Assembly: GCA_029248525.1 (NCBI GenBank)
Contig: JAQWJE010000035.1
Coordinates: 62,001 to 126,000, forward strand
Length of the DNA stretch: 64,000 nucleotides
Direction: 5' to 3'
Origin: Candidatus Binatia bacterium
GTDB taxonomy: Bacteria; Desulfobacterota; Binatia; UBA12015
In this document: positions 9,048-18,335 of the stretch, piece after piece
Position numbering within the stretch: position 1 is the first letter of the stretch
Layout: every line of letters begins with the position of its first letter
The notes under the pieces: generated by a model
What the model was told of the DNA's origin: nothing
Database searches by the model: none
The model's input: the letters and a program-made list of their open reading frames with translations, nothing else
Program-made: the position numbers and the translations under genes

Positions 9048-10287
9048 GGGAAAAACGCGGCCGAATACCGATGTGTCAGACTCGACGCCTTCAACGGGCA
9101 TGCTTCCTGTTGCTGCTATTGTTTTATCGATCCTGGGCATCGCTCTGGGTGTTACCGGTCTCTACATCCATCAGGAGATCGCGTCGAGTCAGGGCGCGTA
9201 TTCAAGTTTTTGTGATGTGAATCAGGAGATGTCCTGTGATGCCGTGCTGGGAAGTACTCACGCGACGTTTCTGGGGACACCGGTCGCTAGCTGGGGCATT
9301 TTGGGATGGCTGATGGCGCTTGGCCTGTCCGTCTGGACATTCGCGGCCAAGGGACGCGAGCGAGTCGCTCGGGCAACCTATCTGCTGGCTCTCAGCGGCG
9401 TTATCTTGGCAATTTCTCTTTACTATCTCGTGGTTTCGACCGTCCTCATCGGTGTCTTGTGTCCGATATGCCTGTCGCTCGACGCAACGGCTCTTGCGCT
9501 TTTTGCCGTGGCCGCGTGGCAGGTTAGGCTGTTGCAACCGGGTGCGCCCAAAAGCTGGCAGCCCAAGCCGATTCTCGGGGGCGCCGCAGTCGGAGCTCTC
9601 CTCGCGATCGGGGTGCTTGTTGCCTCGCAGGAAGAGCCACCGGCCGCTCTCGACGCCGCGGCGTCAGGATCCGAGATCCGTCGCGAAGACCCTCGATTCT
9701 ATGTGTATTATACCTCGCAGCCAGTAATGGAGCATCCACTGCCGGCGGGGGTCTCGGCTGGAACGGCGGATATCTCCGTTGTCGAGTTCTCTGATTTCCA
9801 ATGCCCTCACTGCCGACGATCCTTCTTTGATCTGGAGCAGGCGATCGCTGCGAGTGATCTGAATATCGAGGTTCACCACCGCAATTTCCCCCTGCACCCC
9901 GACTGTAACCCGGCGGTCAAGGGAACTGCTCACGACATGGCATGCGATGCGGCATTTGCTTCGTGGTGTGCCCATGAGGTCGGCAAGGGACATGAATTTG
10001 ATCGAGCCCTTTTTGCCAACCAGAAAACTCTTTCGCCACAATCCATCCCCGCGATCGGCAAGAGTCTCGGCATGAACGTGGAAGATCTGGAGAGTTGCGT
10101 GGATTCGCCTGCGGCTCGAGATGCTATCCAGGTCGACCTCGCGGCAGGGAACGCCCTCGGAATTGCGTCGACCCCGACGATCTTTATCAATGGTCGGATG
10201 TTGAAAGGCGGAATTACACCCCAACAATTCCTCTACGCTTTCGCGATCGAGCAAGACCTGCAGGCGAGTGGCAACCGCTCGAACTGA
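9046..10287 (+). CDS. VKOR-DsbA fusion, disulfide bond formation
   Basis: A 413-residue fusion of a four-helix vitamin K epoxide reductase domain (residues ~20-165; loop cysteines C56 and C64, active site CPIC at 139-142) and a [11 protein letters not shown] DsbA-like thioredoxin domain (CPHC at 253-256, cis-Pro in STPTIFING). Such fusions oxidise secreted proteins and pass electrons to quinone, replacing DsbA plus DsbB. Starts at 9019 and 9100 are also possible; the ATG at 9046 shares its bases with the start codon of the divergent glycosyltransferase gene. It overlaps the VanZ-like gene by 20 bases. Confidence 0.88.
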   Translation: MGKTRPNTDVSDSTPSTGMLPVAAIVLSILGIALGVTGLYIHQEIASSQGAYSSFCDVNQEMSCDAVLGSTHATFLGTPVASWGILGWLMALGLSVWTFAAKGRERVARATYLLALSGVILAISLYYLVVSTVLIGVLCPICLSLDATALALFAVAAWQVRLLQPGAPKSWQPKPILGGAAVGALLAIGVLVASQEEPPAALDAAASGSEIRREDPRFYVYYTSQPVMEHPLPAGVSAGTADISVVEFSDFQCPHCRRSFFDLEQAIAASDLNIEVHHRNFPLHPDCNPAVKGTAHDMACDAAFASWCAHEVGKGHEFDRALFANQKTLSPQSIPAIGKSLGMNVEDLESCVDSPAARDAIQVDLAAGNALGIASTPTIFINGRMLKGGITPQQFLYAFAIEQDLQASGNRSN

Positions 10288-10759
10288 GGGCGACGCGCCC
10301 GGGGCGCTTCTTGCCGAACCCTCCTGGTTGAGTCGGTGGGTGCCAGTTGCCCTATGGGCTGGCGTCATATGGACGCTCTCGACGGGCTGGTTTGATGGCG
10401 ACGGTACGGGAGGATTTTTCCTGCCGATTCTGGGTGCGCTATTTCCCTATCTGGAGCCCGAGTCGCTGGATCATATACATGGACTCATGCGGAAATTTGC
10501 TCATCTGGCCGAGTTCGCGATCCTGGCAGGATTGGTCGCGCGGGCGCTGGCGCGGCCCGAGCGATCTTCCGCGGCTCTGGGTTGGCAGACAATCGCGATT
10601 TGCGTGCTTTGGGCCGGACTGGACGAGTATCACCAAAGTTTCGTGCCGACGCGAGTCGGAGCGGCTCAGGATGTTCTCCTCGATACCACGGGCGCGGGGT
10701 TCGGCTATCTTCTGTATCGATGGCGCCGAGTTAGTTCGGGTCGACGATCGCGAGCTTGA
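10268..10759 (+). CDS. VanZ-like membrane protein
   Basis: A 163-residue protein with four hydrophobic segments and the VanZ-family motifs KFAHLAEFAILAGL and LDEYHQSFVPTRVGAAQD. VanZ-like proteins are small membrane proteins of largely unknown role; the founding member gives low teicoplanin resistance. The GTG start at 10268 lies inside the end of the VKOR-DsbA gene, so they are coupled. The 3' end overlaps the end of the convergent coiled-coil gene by 29 bases. Confidence 0.85.
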   Translation: MATARTEGDAPGALLAEPSWLSRWVPVALWAGVIWTLSTGWFDGDGTGGFFLPILGALFPYLEPESLDHIHGLMRKFAHLAEFAILAGLVARALARPERSSAALGWQTIAICVLWAGLDEYHQSFVPTRVGAAQDVLLDTTGAGFGYLLYRWRRVSSGRRSRA

Positions 10760-11120
10760 TCGCGCGTAATTGTTCGAGTTGTGTGGCGACCTCGGTCAGT
10801 GTCTCGATAAGCCGATCTACTTCGGTCTTGGCCCAATCGAGCTCTCGCTGGCTCAGCCTGTCGAGGGCTTGGCGCAACTGCACGTAGCGTTCGATGACCC
10901 CGTCGACACCGCCAAGGCCACTTTCGGCCATCCGGTTCTCGACTTCGCCAGAGAAACGCAGCAGAGCCTCAGCTTGTCTCAGAATATCATCCATCTCTTT
11001 ATTCCTCGGAGGGGTGGCCTCAGTGGGTGGTGGTTGCTCGGGGTTCGGATTCATTGGGGATGATGACAATGGTTCTTCCTCGGTCACGCCAGATGTCTGG
11101 GTCGAAAGGTAGTATAGCAT
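10731..11120 (-). CDS. Small coiled-coil protein of unknown function
   Basis: The longest frame encodes 129 residues: a proline-rich, probably disordered first third and a helical, heptad-like last ~85 residues rich in Leu, Glu and Arg. A shorter start at 10994 (MDDILRQAEALLRF) has a ribosome-binding site (GAGG, about 9 bases upstream) and starts exactly at the helical part, so the real protein may be only 87 residues. No family recognised. Confidence 0.55.
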   Translation of the reverse strand: MLYYLSTQTSGVTEEEPLSSSPMNPNPEQPPPTEATPPRNKEMDDILRQAEALLRFSGEVENRMAESGLGGVDGVIERYVQLRQALDRLSQRELDWAKTEVDRLIETLTEVATQLEQLRAIKLAIVDPN

Positions 11121-11159
11121 TGGGCCTGTTTCGAAGTTTCTCGCAGCAGGCCGTCGCGA

Positions 11160-12494
11160 TCAAGACCCGGGTTTCGCGGGGTGAGACGAAATCCCCAAAC
11201 TCGGAGATTTCTTCCGGGGCGTTTCGGTCATGGGTTCCGGATTCGGCAGGATTTTCAGATCGGATAATTCCTGAGCGATTTCAGTTGTTTTCTGCCCCGC
11301 TCGCGCGGCAACTCGATCCAGATCGCCTTCTTCCTCGAGGAGGAGAGCTTTATAATAGGCCTGAAGAACCTCTCGTCGCGTCCATGAGGTGGGAATGCGG
11401 GCGCCGGTAGCTCGCTTTTCGACGGACTCGGCTGGCTGGTTGTGTCGATCCTGATCAGCGGACCCGGACGGCGACTCCTCCAGAAACCCCCGAACAACTC
11501 TGGCGATGGCGCGAAAACTTCCCTCGGCCGGCACAGCGATGAGGGGGAGCGCCGTCAGGGCTCGGCTGGCGATCGAGGTCTTCTCGCGCCACAAGACATA
11601 GCTGAGAGATTCGCTCACAAAGTCGTAGTCCTGGGGTGCGGGGATGCCGCGATCGGATTGCCATTCGGTTGCGAGGCTGTCCGCTTCCAGTCGCAGATCG
11701 GCAACCCGACGTCCCTCGAGACGAACGGTGTCGTAGGTCACATCTTCAGCAAGGCGCAGGAGGTCTTTCTCCCGGGTCGCGATTCCGGGCAGTCGGATTT
11801 CTGTTTGACTCACACGGATCAGCAACTCGCGACGGATGCCATGGACCGAGGCCAGATCCCAGGAGCGGGCTTGCGTGGAGGCAAAAAACAGCAGGTCACG
11901 GCGGCGAGCTTCGCCGTTGAGGAAGGTGAGGAGTTCTTCCTGGGCGTCGGGTGCCATATCCTCGATGTCGCGCAAGAAAACCGATCCCCGCTCGGGGAGA
12001 AGTTGTTTGGCGCTCGCTTTCGGGTTGCGCCCCAGTTCGCCGGCATGGATTCGGACGAGAGCGCCGGGCCGGCCGGACAAAGTGTGAAGCAGGCAGGCCA
12101 ATTGCTCCTTGCCGGCTCCGTCTTCGCCGGTGATCAACATCGAGCGTGCACGCCTGATTTGATGCAATCCTCCCGTAAGGTTCTCCAGAACGGTCTGCGG
12201 AGCTGGTGGGAGGTCGGGAATCGACCTCCGGGCAAACGCATAGAGATCGGAGAGGAGGAGCCAGCGCAGGCCTCTGGCGACTTCGCTGGTCTCGGATTCG
12301 GAGACGCCACCGATTTGAAATCGTCGGGATGTCAGCTCAAACTCACCACGCCATAGGTCAAAGAATCCTCGGGGGTTGGGGCGGCCGGCGAGTTGACGCA
12401 GATAGGTCCTGCGTTTGGCAATGCAATACTTCTCGAATCTTTCGGGGTCGTGAAAACGCATGCAAAGTTTCTGGCTCAGCCGAGCAGCCGCCAT
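11160..12494 (-). CDS. Degenerate AAA+ ATPase related to sigma-54 activators
   Basis: A 444-residue protein with a ~90-residue unknown N-terminal region, then an AAA+ core resembling NtrC-type domains: Walker A GEDGAGKEQLA, a Walker-B-like strand GSVFLRDIEDM where the usual acidic pair is altered, and a sensor-like FASTQAR. The GAFTGA loop that contacts sigma-54 is absent, and the C-terminal ~60 residues contain a possible helix-turn-helix (TRREVLQAYYKALLLEEEGD and following) like a Fis-type domain. It is probably a regulator or adaptor derived from an enhancer-binding protein that cannot work with sigma-54 in the normal way. Divergent from the parvulin gene. Confidence 0.65.
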   Translation of the reverse strand: MAAARLSQKLCMRFHDPERFEKYCIAKRRTYLRQLAGRPNPRGFFDLWRGEFELTSRRFQIGGVSESETSEVARGLRWLLLSDLYAFARRSIPDLPPAPQTVLENLTGGLHQIRRARSMLITGEDGAGKEQLACLLHTLSGRPGALVRIHAGELGRNPKASAKQLLPERGSVFLRDIEDMAPDAQEELLTFLNGEARRRDLLFFASTQARSWDLASVHGIRRELLIRVSQTEIRLPGIATREKDLLRLAEDVTYDTVRLEGRRVADLRLEADSLATEWQSDRGIPAPQDYDFVSESLSYVLWREKTSIASRALTALPLIAVPAEGSFRAIARVVRGFLEESPSGSADQDRHNQPAESVEKRATGARIPTSWTRREVLQAYYKALLLEEEGDLDRVAARAGQKTTEIAQELSDLKILPNPEPMTETPRKKSPSLGISSHPAKPGS

Positions 12495-12525
12495 TCGAGG
12501 AACAGAGATTTGAAAGTAGGGGGAG

Positions 12526-12558
12526 AACCAGCGGAAAAGGAAGATTTCCGCTCTGGTT
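12526..12558. promoter_or_regulatory. Long hairpin in divergent intergenic region
   Basis: AACCAGCGGAAA and TTTCCG-CT-CTGGTT form a 12-bp stem with a two-base bulge and a 7-base loop, followed on the plus strand by TT and GC. It lies in the 158-base gap between the divergent AAA+ and parvulin genes, about 95 bases before the parvulin ATG. It could be an attenuator or an operator; the rest of the gap shows no clear promoter. Confidence 0.45.
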
Positions 12559-12652
12559 TTGCTAACGGAGCGCAGTGGCTTGGGTCAAACTATCTGCTCT
12601 CTGGAGTTGAAACCAGTTCTTGAGGAGCTGGAATTTGGGTAAGGAATTCAGG

Positions 12653-13576
12653 ATGGATTTTATGAATAAACTGCGGTTCGGCAAGTTTCTGTTGCTTGGA
12701 ATAGCGCTGGTTTTCGCGGGCTGCGGGGGGGCCTCTCCCCTCAGTTCTCCAGAGGGTGAGTTGGGGCGGCCGGTGGTGATCGAGGCTGGTGCTGTGGATC
12801 TGACATTCGGAGCAGAGCAATTGGCTCGCGGAATGGCGCGGGTTCCGGTTCGTAGCCGAGCTCAGATGACAACGGAGGGCCGCAATGAGCTCTTCGAGGC
12901 TCTTGTCCTGCAGGAACTGGTGTTCGCGGAGGGAGTCCGGGCGGGGCTTGCTCAGGATCCCGAAATTCAGGATCAGCTGGCGGGCTATTTGCGACAATTA
13001 GTGCAGAATCGGGTGATGGCAGATCTTGCCCTGACGGTGGAAGTTTCGCCGGAGGAAGTTGCGGATTACTACCAGGAAAAACGCTCCAAGTTTGCGACCC
13101 GGAAGATTCGTGCACGGCATATCCTGCTGCAGGATCGGGCGACGGCAGAGAAGGTTCATCAGGAAGCGTTACAAGACCCTGCGGCGTTTCCCGCACTGGC
13201 AAAGCGCTATTCGATGGATAAATCCTCCGCTTCCAATGGCGGCGATTTGGGATTCTTTGGTTATGGCAAGATGGCACCGGAGTTTGAGGAAGCGGCTTTT
13301 GCGCTGGAGGAGCCCCTCGAAATATCCGCGATTGTCGAGGTTCCTTCAGGTTTTCATATTATTCAGGCCACTGATTTCCGGCCCGGGCGTGAGCGCCTTC
13401 TGACCGAGGTGCAGGCAAAGATCCGTGCATTGCTGTTGCGGCGAGCTATCGACGCACGGAAAGCTGAATTCTTTCAGGGACTGAAAGACTCGTATACCGC
13501 CTCGATGGACCCGGAGGCGATGGATCGGGCCCTTGGAATGGTGAAGGTCACCAAGGAGAAGTCCAGCGCGCATTGA
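12653..13576 (+). CDS. Parvulin-type peptidyl-prolyl isomerase lipoprotein
   Basis: A 307-residue SurA/PpiD-like chaperone. The ATG at 12653 has a ribosome-binding site (TAAGGAA) 8 bases upstream. It has a lipoprotein signal (FAGC, Cys24), an N-terminal helical chaperone part (~60-150), and one parvulin domain with RARHILLQDRA, NGGDLGFFGYGKM and PSGFHIIQ (~160-260). It would assist folding of outer-membrane or [11 protein letters not shown] proteins. It converges on selB. Confidence 0.87.
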   Translation: MDFMNKLRFGKFLLLGIALVFAGCGGASPLSSPEGELGRPVVIEAGAVDLTFGAEQLARGMARVPVRSRAQMTTEGRNELFEALVLQELVFAEGVRAGLAQDPEIQDQLAGYLRQLVQNRVMADLALTVEVSPEEVADYYQEKRSKFATRKIRARHILLQDRATAEKVHQEALQDPAAFPALAKRYSMDKSSASNGGDLGFFGYGKMAPEFEEAAFALEEPLEISAIVEVPSGFHIIQATDFRPGRERLLTEVQAKIRALLLRRAIDARKAEFFQGLKDSYTASMDPEAMDRALGMVKVTKEKSSAH

Positions 13577-13596
13577 TGGTCGCGACTCCGAAAGGT

Positions 13597-15507
13597 CTAG
13601 CGAAGACGGCGCGCATCTCCGACCCTGACGGTCAGAGAGGATTTGTCGAAATAGTCCATCAAAGCCAGAGCGTATTTTCGACTAGCCGCGATCGAGGTTC
13701 TGAATTCGGCAACCGTAATCTCCGGATGGCTTTGGAGGTGCTCGCGTAAAAGCGAGGTCGCCTGATCCAGCGATGCAGGATCATAGTGGATCTCACTCGA
13801 GACGCGGATGAGCTTGTCTTGATCGACAAGCACTTTGAGAAGAGTCAGCGTGCGATCTGGAGAGAGTTCAAGGCCGGATGCGAGTTGTTTTGCGTCCGGT
13901 GGTGACATTCCCCCTGCCGTGATTTCCTGCATGAGTTTCTCGAGAATGCGCCCTTCGTCCCGGGGCACCTGAATTGTGTGACGCGGCAACCGGATGGTTG
14001 CTTCTTCGCGCACGACAACTCCAGTGGATTCCAGAAGTTCGGTGACCGCTCGAAAGAGTTTCTGTGGAACTGAAATGCGGAGTCTCGAGCGAAGTGACTC
14101 GAGGTCCATGCCTGGACTCATGGGGTGCGACCGGTGGAAATGCGAAAGGGCATCACCCACTTGTCGGGACAGTGTGTCCCATTTGCGTTTGGTGGTGACG
14201 GTCTCGGGTTTTTGCCGATTGGGAAGGGCCACCAGTCCCGGGTCCGCGAGCACGGCAGCGTGCAGCTCGTCACTCGGCATCAAGAGACCTTGTTCGATCA
14301 GAGAGACGGGTGCGGCGAAGGCGGGCAGAAGTTCGATGAAGGGAGCAATTTGCTCTTTGCGACTGGCATCACGCAGCGAGCAAAGGAACTCGGGAATATC
14401 TTCTTGCCCGGGTTTATGGCGCTCGGTGGAGGGATGCAGGACCATGCCGCCGCCTACAGTGCGGTTTGCGGCTTCCATACGGATAACGAAGCGGTCGCCA
14501 CGTGCGGCAAGTATCTGTTCATCCAGAGCGATCTGGCAAAAGGCACGCTCTTTGGGAGCGACTTGCGATGTTTCTCCGAGGAAAATCAATTTACCGTGCA
14601 CCTCGCATGTGCCGATATGCACGCGCACCCGATCAAAGCTGCTCAACGGTCGCGGGGCCCCGGGGCGAACTTCCAACTCGCAGTCGAATCGGTCCGTGAC
14701 CGCCCAGACGCTCGGTGCGGTCACCCAGGCGCCGCGAGGAGCCCCCGCCTGATCAATGCCAGCGAGATTCAGAGCGATGCGTTGGCCTGCCCCAGCCTGC
14801 GACAAGCGTTCGCCATGCACCTGCAGGGTGCGGGCTCGAGTTTCAACCCCGGATGGGCGTATGGTCAAGGCGTCGCCTTCGGTGACGGCACCGGAGTTGG
14901 CCGTACCCGTTACGACAATGCCGTGCCCGTGCAAGACGAAAGAACGATCGATCGGCATCCGGAAAGGCCCGTTGGTTTCGCGGGGCTCGAGCACCAGCAA
15001 GGTTTCGCGGATCACGGATTGGAGCGCAGGTATGCCCTCGCCGCTTTCGGAGGAGACGGCAATTTGCGGAGCGTTCTCGAACTTGGTTCCTACCGCCAGG
15101 ATCTCGATCTCTTCCTTGACTTCGGTGAGACGTTCGGCGGAAACCAGATCGGTTTTGGTGACCACGAAAATCAGGTTTTCGACCCCCAGGAGGTGGACGA
15201 TATCGAAATGCTCTTCGGTTTGGGGCATCACGCCATCGTCGGCCGCGACGACCATGAGAACCACATCAATCCCCTGAGCCCCGGCCAGCATATGCTTGAG
15301 AAATCGTTCGTGGCCCGGAACATCCACGATGCCGAACTGGAGACCGTCAATTTCGTGGTGGGCGAATCCCAATTCAATTGAGATTCCACGCTCCTTCTCT
15401 TCCTTGAGTCGATCGGTTTCCTTCCCGGAGATGGCCCGAACGAGTCGAGTTTTACCGTGGTCGATATGGCCGGCCGTGCCGAGAATGCGTCTTCCATAAG
15501 GTTTCAT
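13597..15507 (-). CDS. selB: Selenocysteine-specific elongation factor SelB
   Basis: A 636-residue GTPase that brings Sec-tRNA(Sec) to UGA codons marked by a SECIS hairpin. Motifs: G1 [11 protein letters not shown] (10-20), DVPGHERF (62-69) and TKTD (117-120) in the EF-Tu-like part, then domains II/III and C-terminal winged-helix repeats that bind the SECIS RNA (last ~200 residues). The ATG at 15507 overlaps the selA stop in ATGA, so selA-selB are coupled; the longer open frame upstream to 15783 is inside selA. Its presence implies selenoproteins in this genome. Confidence 0.95.
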   Translation of the reverse strand: MKPYGRRILGTAGHIDHGKTRLVRAISGKETDRLKEEKERGISIELGFAHHEIDGLQFGIVDVPGHERFLKHMLAGAQGIDVVLMVVAADDGVMPQTEEHFDIVHLLGVENLIFVVTKTDLVSAERLTEVKEEIEILAVGTKFENAPQIAVSSESGEGIPALQSVIRETLLVLEPRETNGPFRMPIDRSFVLHGHGIVVTGTANSGAVTEGDALTIRPSGVETRARTLQVHGERLSQAGAGQRIALNLAGIDQAGAPRGAWVTAPSVWAVTDRFDCELEVRPGAPRPLSSFDRVRVHIGTCEVHGKLIFLGETSQVAPKERAFCQIALDEQILAARGDRFVIRMEAANRTVGGGMVLHPSTERHKPGQEDIPEFLCSLRDASRKEQIAPFIELLPAFAAPVSLIEQGLLMPSDELHAAVLADPGLVALPNRQKPETVTTKRKWDTLSRQVGDALSHFHRSHPMSPGMDLESLRSRLRISVPQKLFRAVTELLESTGVVVREEATIRLPRHTIQVPRDEGRILEKLMQEITAGGMSPPDAKQLASGLELSPDRTLTLLKVLVDQDKLIRVSSEIHYDPASLDQATSLLREHLQSHPEITVAEFRTSIAASRKYALALMDYFDKSSLTVRVGDARRLR

Positions 15508-16883
15508 GATGGTAGCTCCGCATGCTTGGGTAGCAGATCCGCCGGCAATTCCACGGCGTGGAGTTCGAGTCGGAATTCTTCCTGCTGGATTCTGCCGAGG
15601 ATCGGCGGATCGGCCGAGCGAAAAAAGGCTGCGGTTGTCTCTGCGGGCCAGTTGCGGTGTATGACCGTGAGGGCACGGCTGGAAATTGGTAGGGTCGGTT
15701 GAGCACCACTGCCAACTTCGGCGGTTGACGAAACAATACGGCAGGTGAAGTCCGAGCCGAGATGGGCCTGCAAAAGGCGGCAACCTTCTTCCGCCAGATT
15801 TTCGAGCACGGCGGGAGTGCGCATGAGAAATCGCATCATCGGCAGCGTGTTCAGTGCGTCGGGGTCGGAATCCAGCGTTACCAAAGTGGCGCGCAGGGCG
15901 GCGATGGTCATCTTGTCGAGACGTAGGGCTCGTTTGAGAGGATTCTGATTCATCGCGGTGACAAGATCTCGTCGGCCCACAATGAGTCCGGCTTGCGGTC
16001 CGCCCATGAGCTTATCGCCACTGAACGAGACCAGATCGACGCCGCTCTCGATTGAGGTGCGGACGACCGGTTCGTCGGGAAGGCCGGCTGTGCGGAGATC
16101 GAGCAGAGCACCACTTCCGAGGTCCTCCATCAGAGGAACACCGGTCTGACGTGCGAGTGCTACCAGTTCATTCCGGTCGGGCATTTCGGTGAAACCGGTA
16201 ATCCGGTAGTTGCTGGGGTGTGCGCGGAGGATGAGGGCCGTGCGCCTGGTGATGGCCTCGGAGATGTCCGAGAGCCGGGTGCGGTTGGTGGTGCCCACTT
16301 CGCGAAGAATCGCTCCGGATCGCCGCAGGATATCCGGTAGTCTGAAGTTGCCACCGATCTCGATCAGTTCTCCTCGTGAGACAATGACCTCGCGTCGGTG
16401 TGCGAGGGTATCAACGGCAAGCATCAAAGCTGCCGCGTTATTATTTACGGCAAGAGCATCCTCGGCACCTGTCAGAGCCTGAAGACAGTCTCGGATATGG
16501 TTGTCGCGGTGCCCACGTCGGCCTGTTTTCAGATCAAATTCCAGGGCGACCGGATGTGTTGCCGCAGCGAGCATCGCCTTCTGTGCCGTGTCGGAGAGAA
16601 GTGATCGCCCGAGGTTTGTATGCAGAATGATCCCAGTTGCATTGATCACCCGAGGAATTTCCGGGCGCGAGGAGACTTCCAGATGTTTTTGGACAGTGGC
16701 GAGCAGGCGATCCGATGACAGAGTTTCGGATTTCCGAGTGCTGGATCTGATCTCTTGTCGTGTTGTTTCCAGGACCTCTCGGACCGCGCGCCTCACTGCG
16801 GTTCGCGAGAACTGCCGGGACATTTCGAGACCTTCCGGACTTTCCAGAAGTGCAGCCACGCTGGGCAGAGAGCGGAGATCCAT
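15504..16883 (-). CDS. selA: L-seryl-tRNA(Sec) selenium transferase SelA
   Basis: A 459-residue PLP enzyme converting Ser-tRNA(Sec) to Sec-tRNA(Sec) with selenophosphate. It has the family motif INATGIILHTNLGRS (80-94) and the PLP-lysine motif SFSGDKLMGGPQAG, with Lys291 as the cofactor lysine. Length agrees with the family (~460). It sits 51 bases downstream of the P450 gene on the same strand and is translationally coupled to selB. Neither selC nor selD is visible in the window. Confidence 0.96.
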   Translation of the reverse strand: MDLRSLPSVAALLESPEGLEMSRQFSRTAVRRAVREVLETTRQEIRSSTRKSETLSSDRLLATVQKHLEVSSRPEIPRVINATGIILHTNLGRSLLSDTAQKAMLAAATHPVALEFDLKTGRRGHRDNHIRDCLQALTGAEDALAVNNNAAALMLAVDTLAHRREVIVSRGELIEIGGNFRLPDILRRSGAILREVGTTNRTRLSDISEAITRRTALILRAHPSNYRITGFTEMPDRNELVALARQTGVPLMEDLGSGALLDLRTAGLPDEPVVRTSIESGVDLVSFSGDKLMGGPQAGLIVGRRDLVTAMNQNPLKRALRLDKMTIAALRATLVTLDSDPDALNTLPMMRFLMRTPAVLENLAEEGCRLLQAHLGSDFTCRIVSSTAEVGSGAQPTLPISSRALTVIHRNWPAETTAAFFRSADPPILGRIQQEEFRLELHAVELPADLLPKHAELPS

Positions 16884-16934
16884 CAGGAAGGAGTATCAGC
16901 TGCGTTCGAATCTGACGACTGACTGCCGGCGAGA

Positions 16935-18209
16935 TCAGACAATCTTTCGGGGAGTGAAGGTGCAAGGCATATGCTTGATTCCGTGGATGAAGGAGGACGC
17001 CAGCCTTTCGGGCTCGCCGCTAATTTCGAGGTCGGGGAGATGCTCGAATAGGGACCGATAGAACACGCCAATCTCCCGACGGGCGAGGTTCGCGCCCAGA
17101 CAAAAATGAGGTCCGGGCCCGCCGAAGCCCACGTGTTCATTCGGGGAGCGCATCAGATCAAAGCGGTAGGGGTCGGAGAAGACCTCATCATCGCGATTTC
17201 CCGAGTTGTAGAAAAGAACGACTTTCTCACCTGCCTTCAATGACTGACCTCCAAGCACGCAATCCTCTGTCGTGGTGCGTCGCATGAAAATCACCGGGGA
17301 TGCCCAGCGCACGATCTCCTCGATCGCTGAAGGCAAGACTTCCTCGAAATTGTCAACGAAGAGTTGGCGCTGTTGCGGGTAGTCGCACAGGGCCTTCATC
17401 CCGTGGCTGATCGAATTTCTGGTGGTTTCATTGCCCGCCACGACGAGGAGCACAAAGAAACTTCCCAGATCGGATTCCGTCAGCCTGTCTCCATCAACTT
17501 CGGCGTTCACCATTGCCGAGGTCAGATCGTCGGTCGGGTTGGCGATCCGACTGGACCTGAGGTCCTTCATCAATTCGACCAGGTCCGCGCCGGCTCCAAG
17601 TAGCGCCGGAATGATTTCCATCGGGTCCGATACGTATTCCGGGTCGCCGGCGCCCAAAATGATATTGGTTCGCTCGAAGACGAAGTCATGTTGGCTTTTG
17701 GGGATGCCCATCATGTCGCAGATGATGCGAATAGGAAAAGGCGCAGAGAGGTCTGTGACAAAATCGCAACTGCCTTGCTCGGAAACAGCTCCGATGATCT
17801 CTTTCGCTGCCCGGTCGACATCTTCGTTGATCTTGGCCAGTTGCCGCGGCGTGAATCCGGCTGACACCAACTTCCGCAAACGTTGGTGTTCAGGATCATC
17901 CATGTTGATCATGCCACCGAAAAATTCCAGAAATTCCGGGGGCAGGTCGGGGATACTGGTGGCTCCTCGCGCGGAGGAGAAGGTCTTGGCATTGTGGCTG
18001 GCCTCGCGAATATCCGCGTATTTGGTCACGGCCCAATAGCCCTCTCCCGCAGGTACCGGCAGCCCAAGGTCGGCCTCGGGGAAAAATGCCATTGGTCTTT
18101 CGCGGCGAAGCGTCTGAAATGCGCCTTCCCGCTCGGCCCACCCGCGTTTCCAGAATTCCGGATTCGAGAGATCGATATCGTCGAGTTTCAAAGTTTCCTT
18201 GGGATCCAT
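16935..18209 (-). CDS. Cytochrome P450 (CYP125/CYP142-like)
   Basis: A 424-residue soluble P450. Key sites: I-helix oxygen-binding VVAGNETTRN, the ExxR motif EEIVRW, and the haem loop FGGPGPHFCLGANLARRE with Cys370 as haem ligand. FGGPGPHFCLG and the general sequence recall the bacterial steroid/fatty-acid hydroxylases of the CYP125/CYP142/CYP124 group; substrate is inference. ATGs at 18212 and 18209 follow a strong GGAGGT; spacing favours 18209. Together with the acyl-CoA dehydrogenase operon 5 kb upstream it may oxidise an alkyl side chain for CoA activation. Confidence 0.9.
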   Translation of the reverse strand: MDPKETLKLDDIDLSNPEFWKRGWAEREGAFQTLRRERPMAFFPEADLGLPVPAGEGYWAVTKYADIREASHNAKTFSSARGATSIPDLPPEFLEFFGGMINMDDPEHQRLRKLVSAGFTPRQLAKINEDVDRAAKEIIGAVSEQGSCDFVTDLSAPFPIRIICDMMGIPKSQHDFVFERTNIILGAGDPEYVSDPMEIIPALLGAGADLVELMKDLRSSRIANPTDDLTSAMVNAEVDGDRLTESDLGSFFVLLVVAGNETTRNSISHGMKALCDYPQQRQLFVDNFEEVLPSAIEEIVRWASPVIFMRRTTTEDCVLGGQSLKAGEKVVLFYNSGNRDDEVFSDPYRFDLMRSPNEHVGFGGPGPHFCLGANLARREIGVFYRSLFEHLPDLEISGEPERLASSFIHGIKHMPCTFTPRKIV

Positions 18210-18335
18210 CATTACCTCCAGCTTTCCAAAGACTAGCCACAGGATCCCGGGGATGAAAGGGGTGTGTCTGCCGGAAAGGTGGGCCGGGCCAGACAATCAA
18301 GTTGTCATGCCCGGTGTCTCTCCCAATCAGGATGC

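Noticed and set aside
9046-10287. VKOR-DsbA fusion as a new protein architecture
   Set aside because: VKOR fused to a thioredoxin-like domain is already known from bacteria; only the start overlap is notable.
14125-15381. 418-residue open frame opposite selB
   Set aside because: Antisense shadow; selB on the minus strand has all the GTPase motifs.
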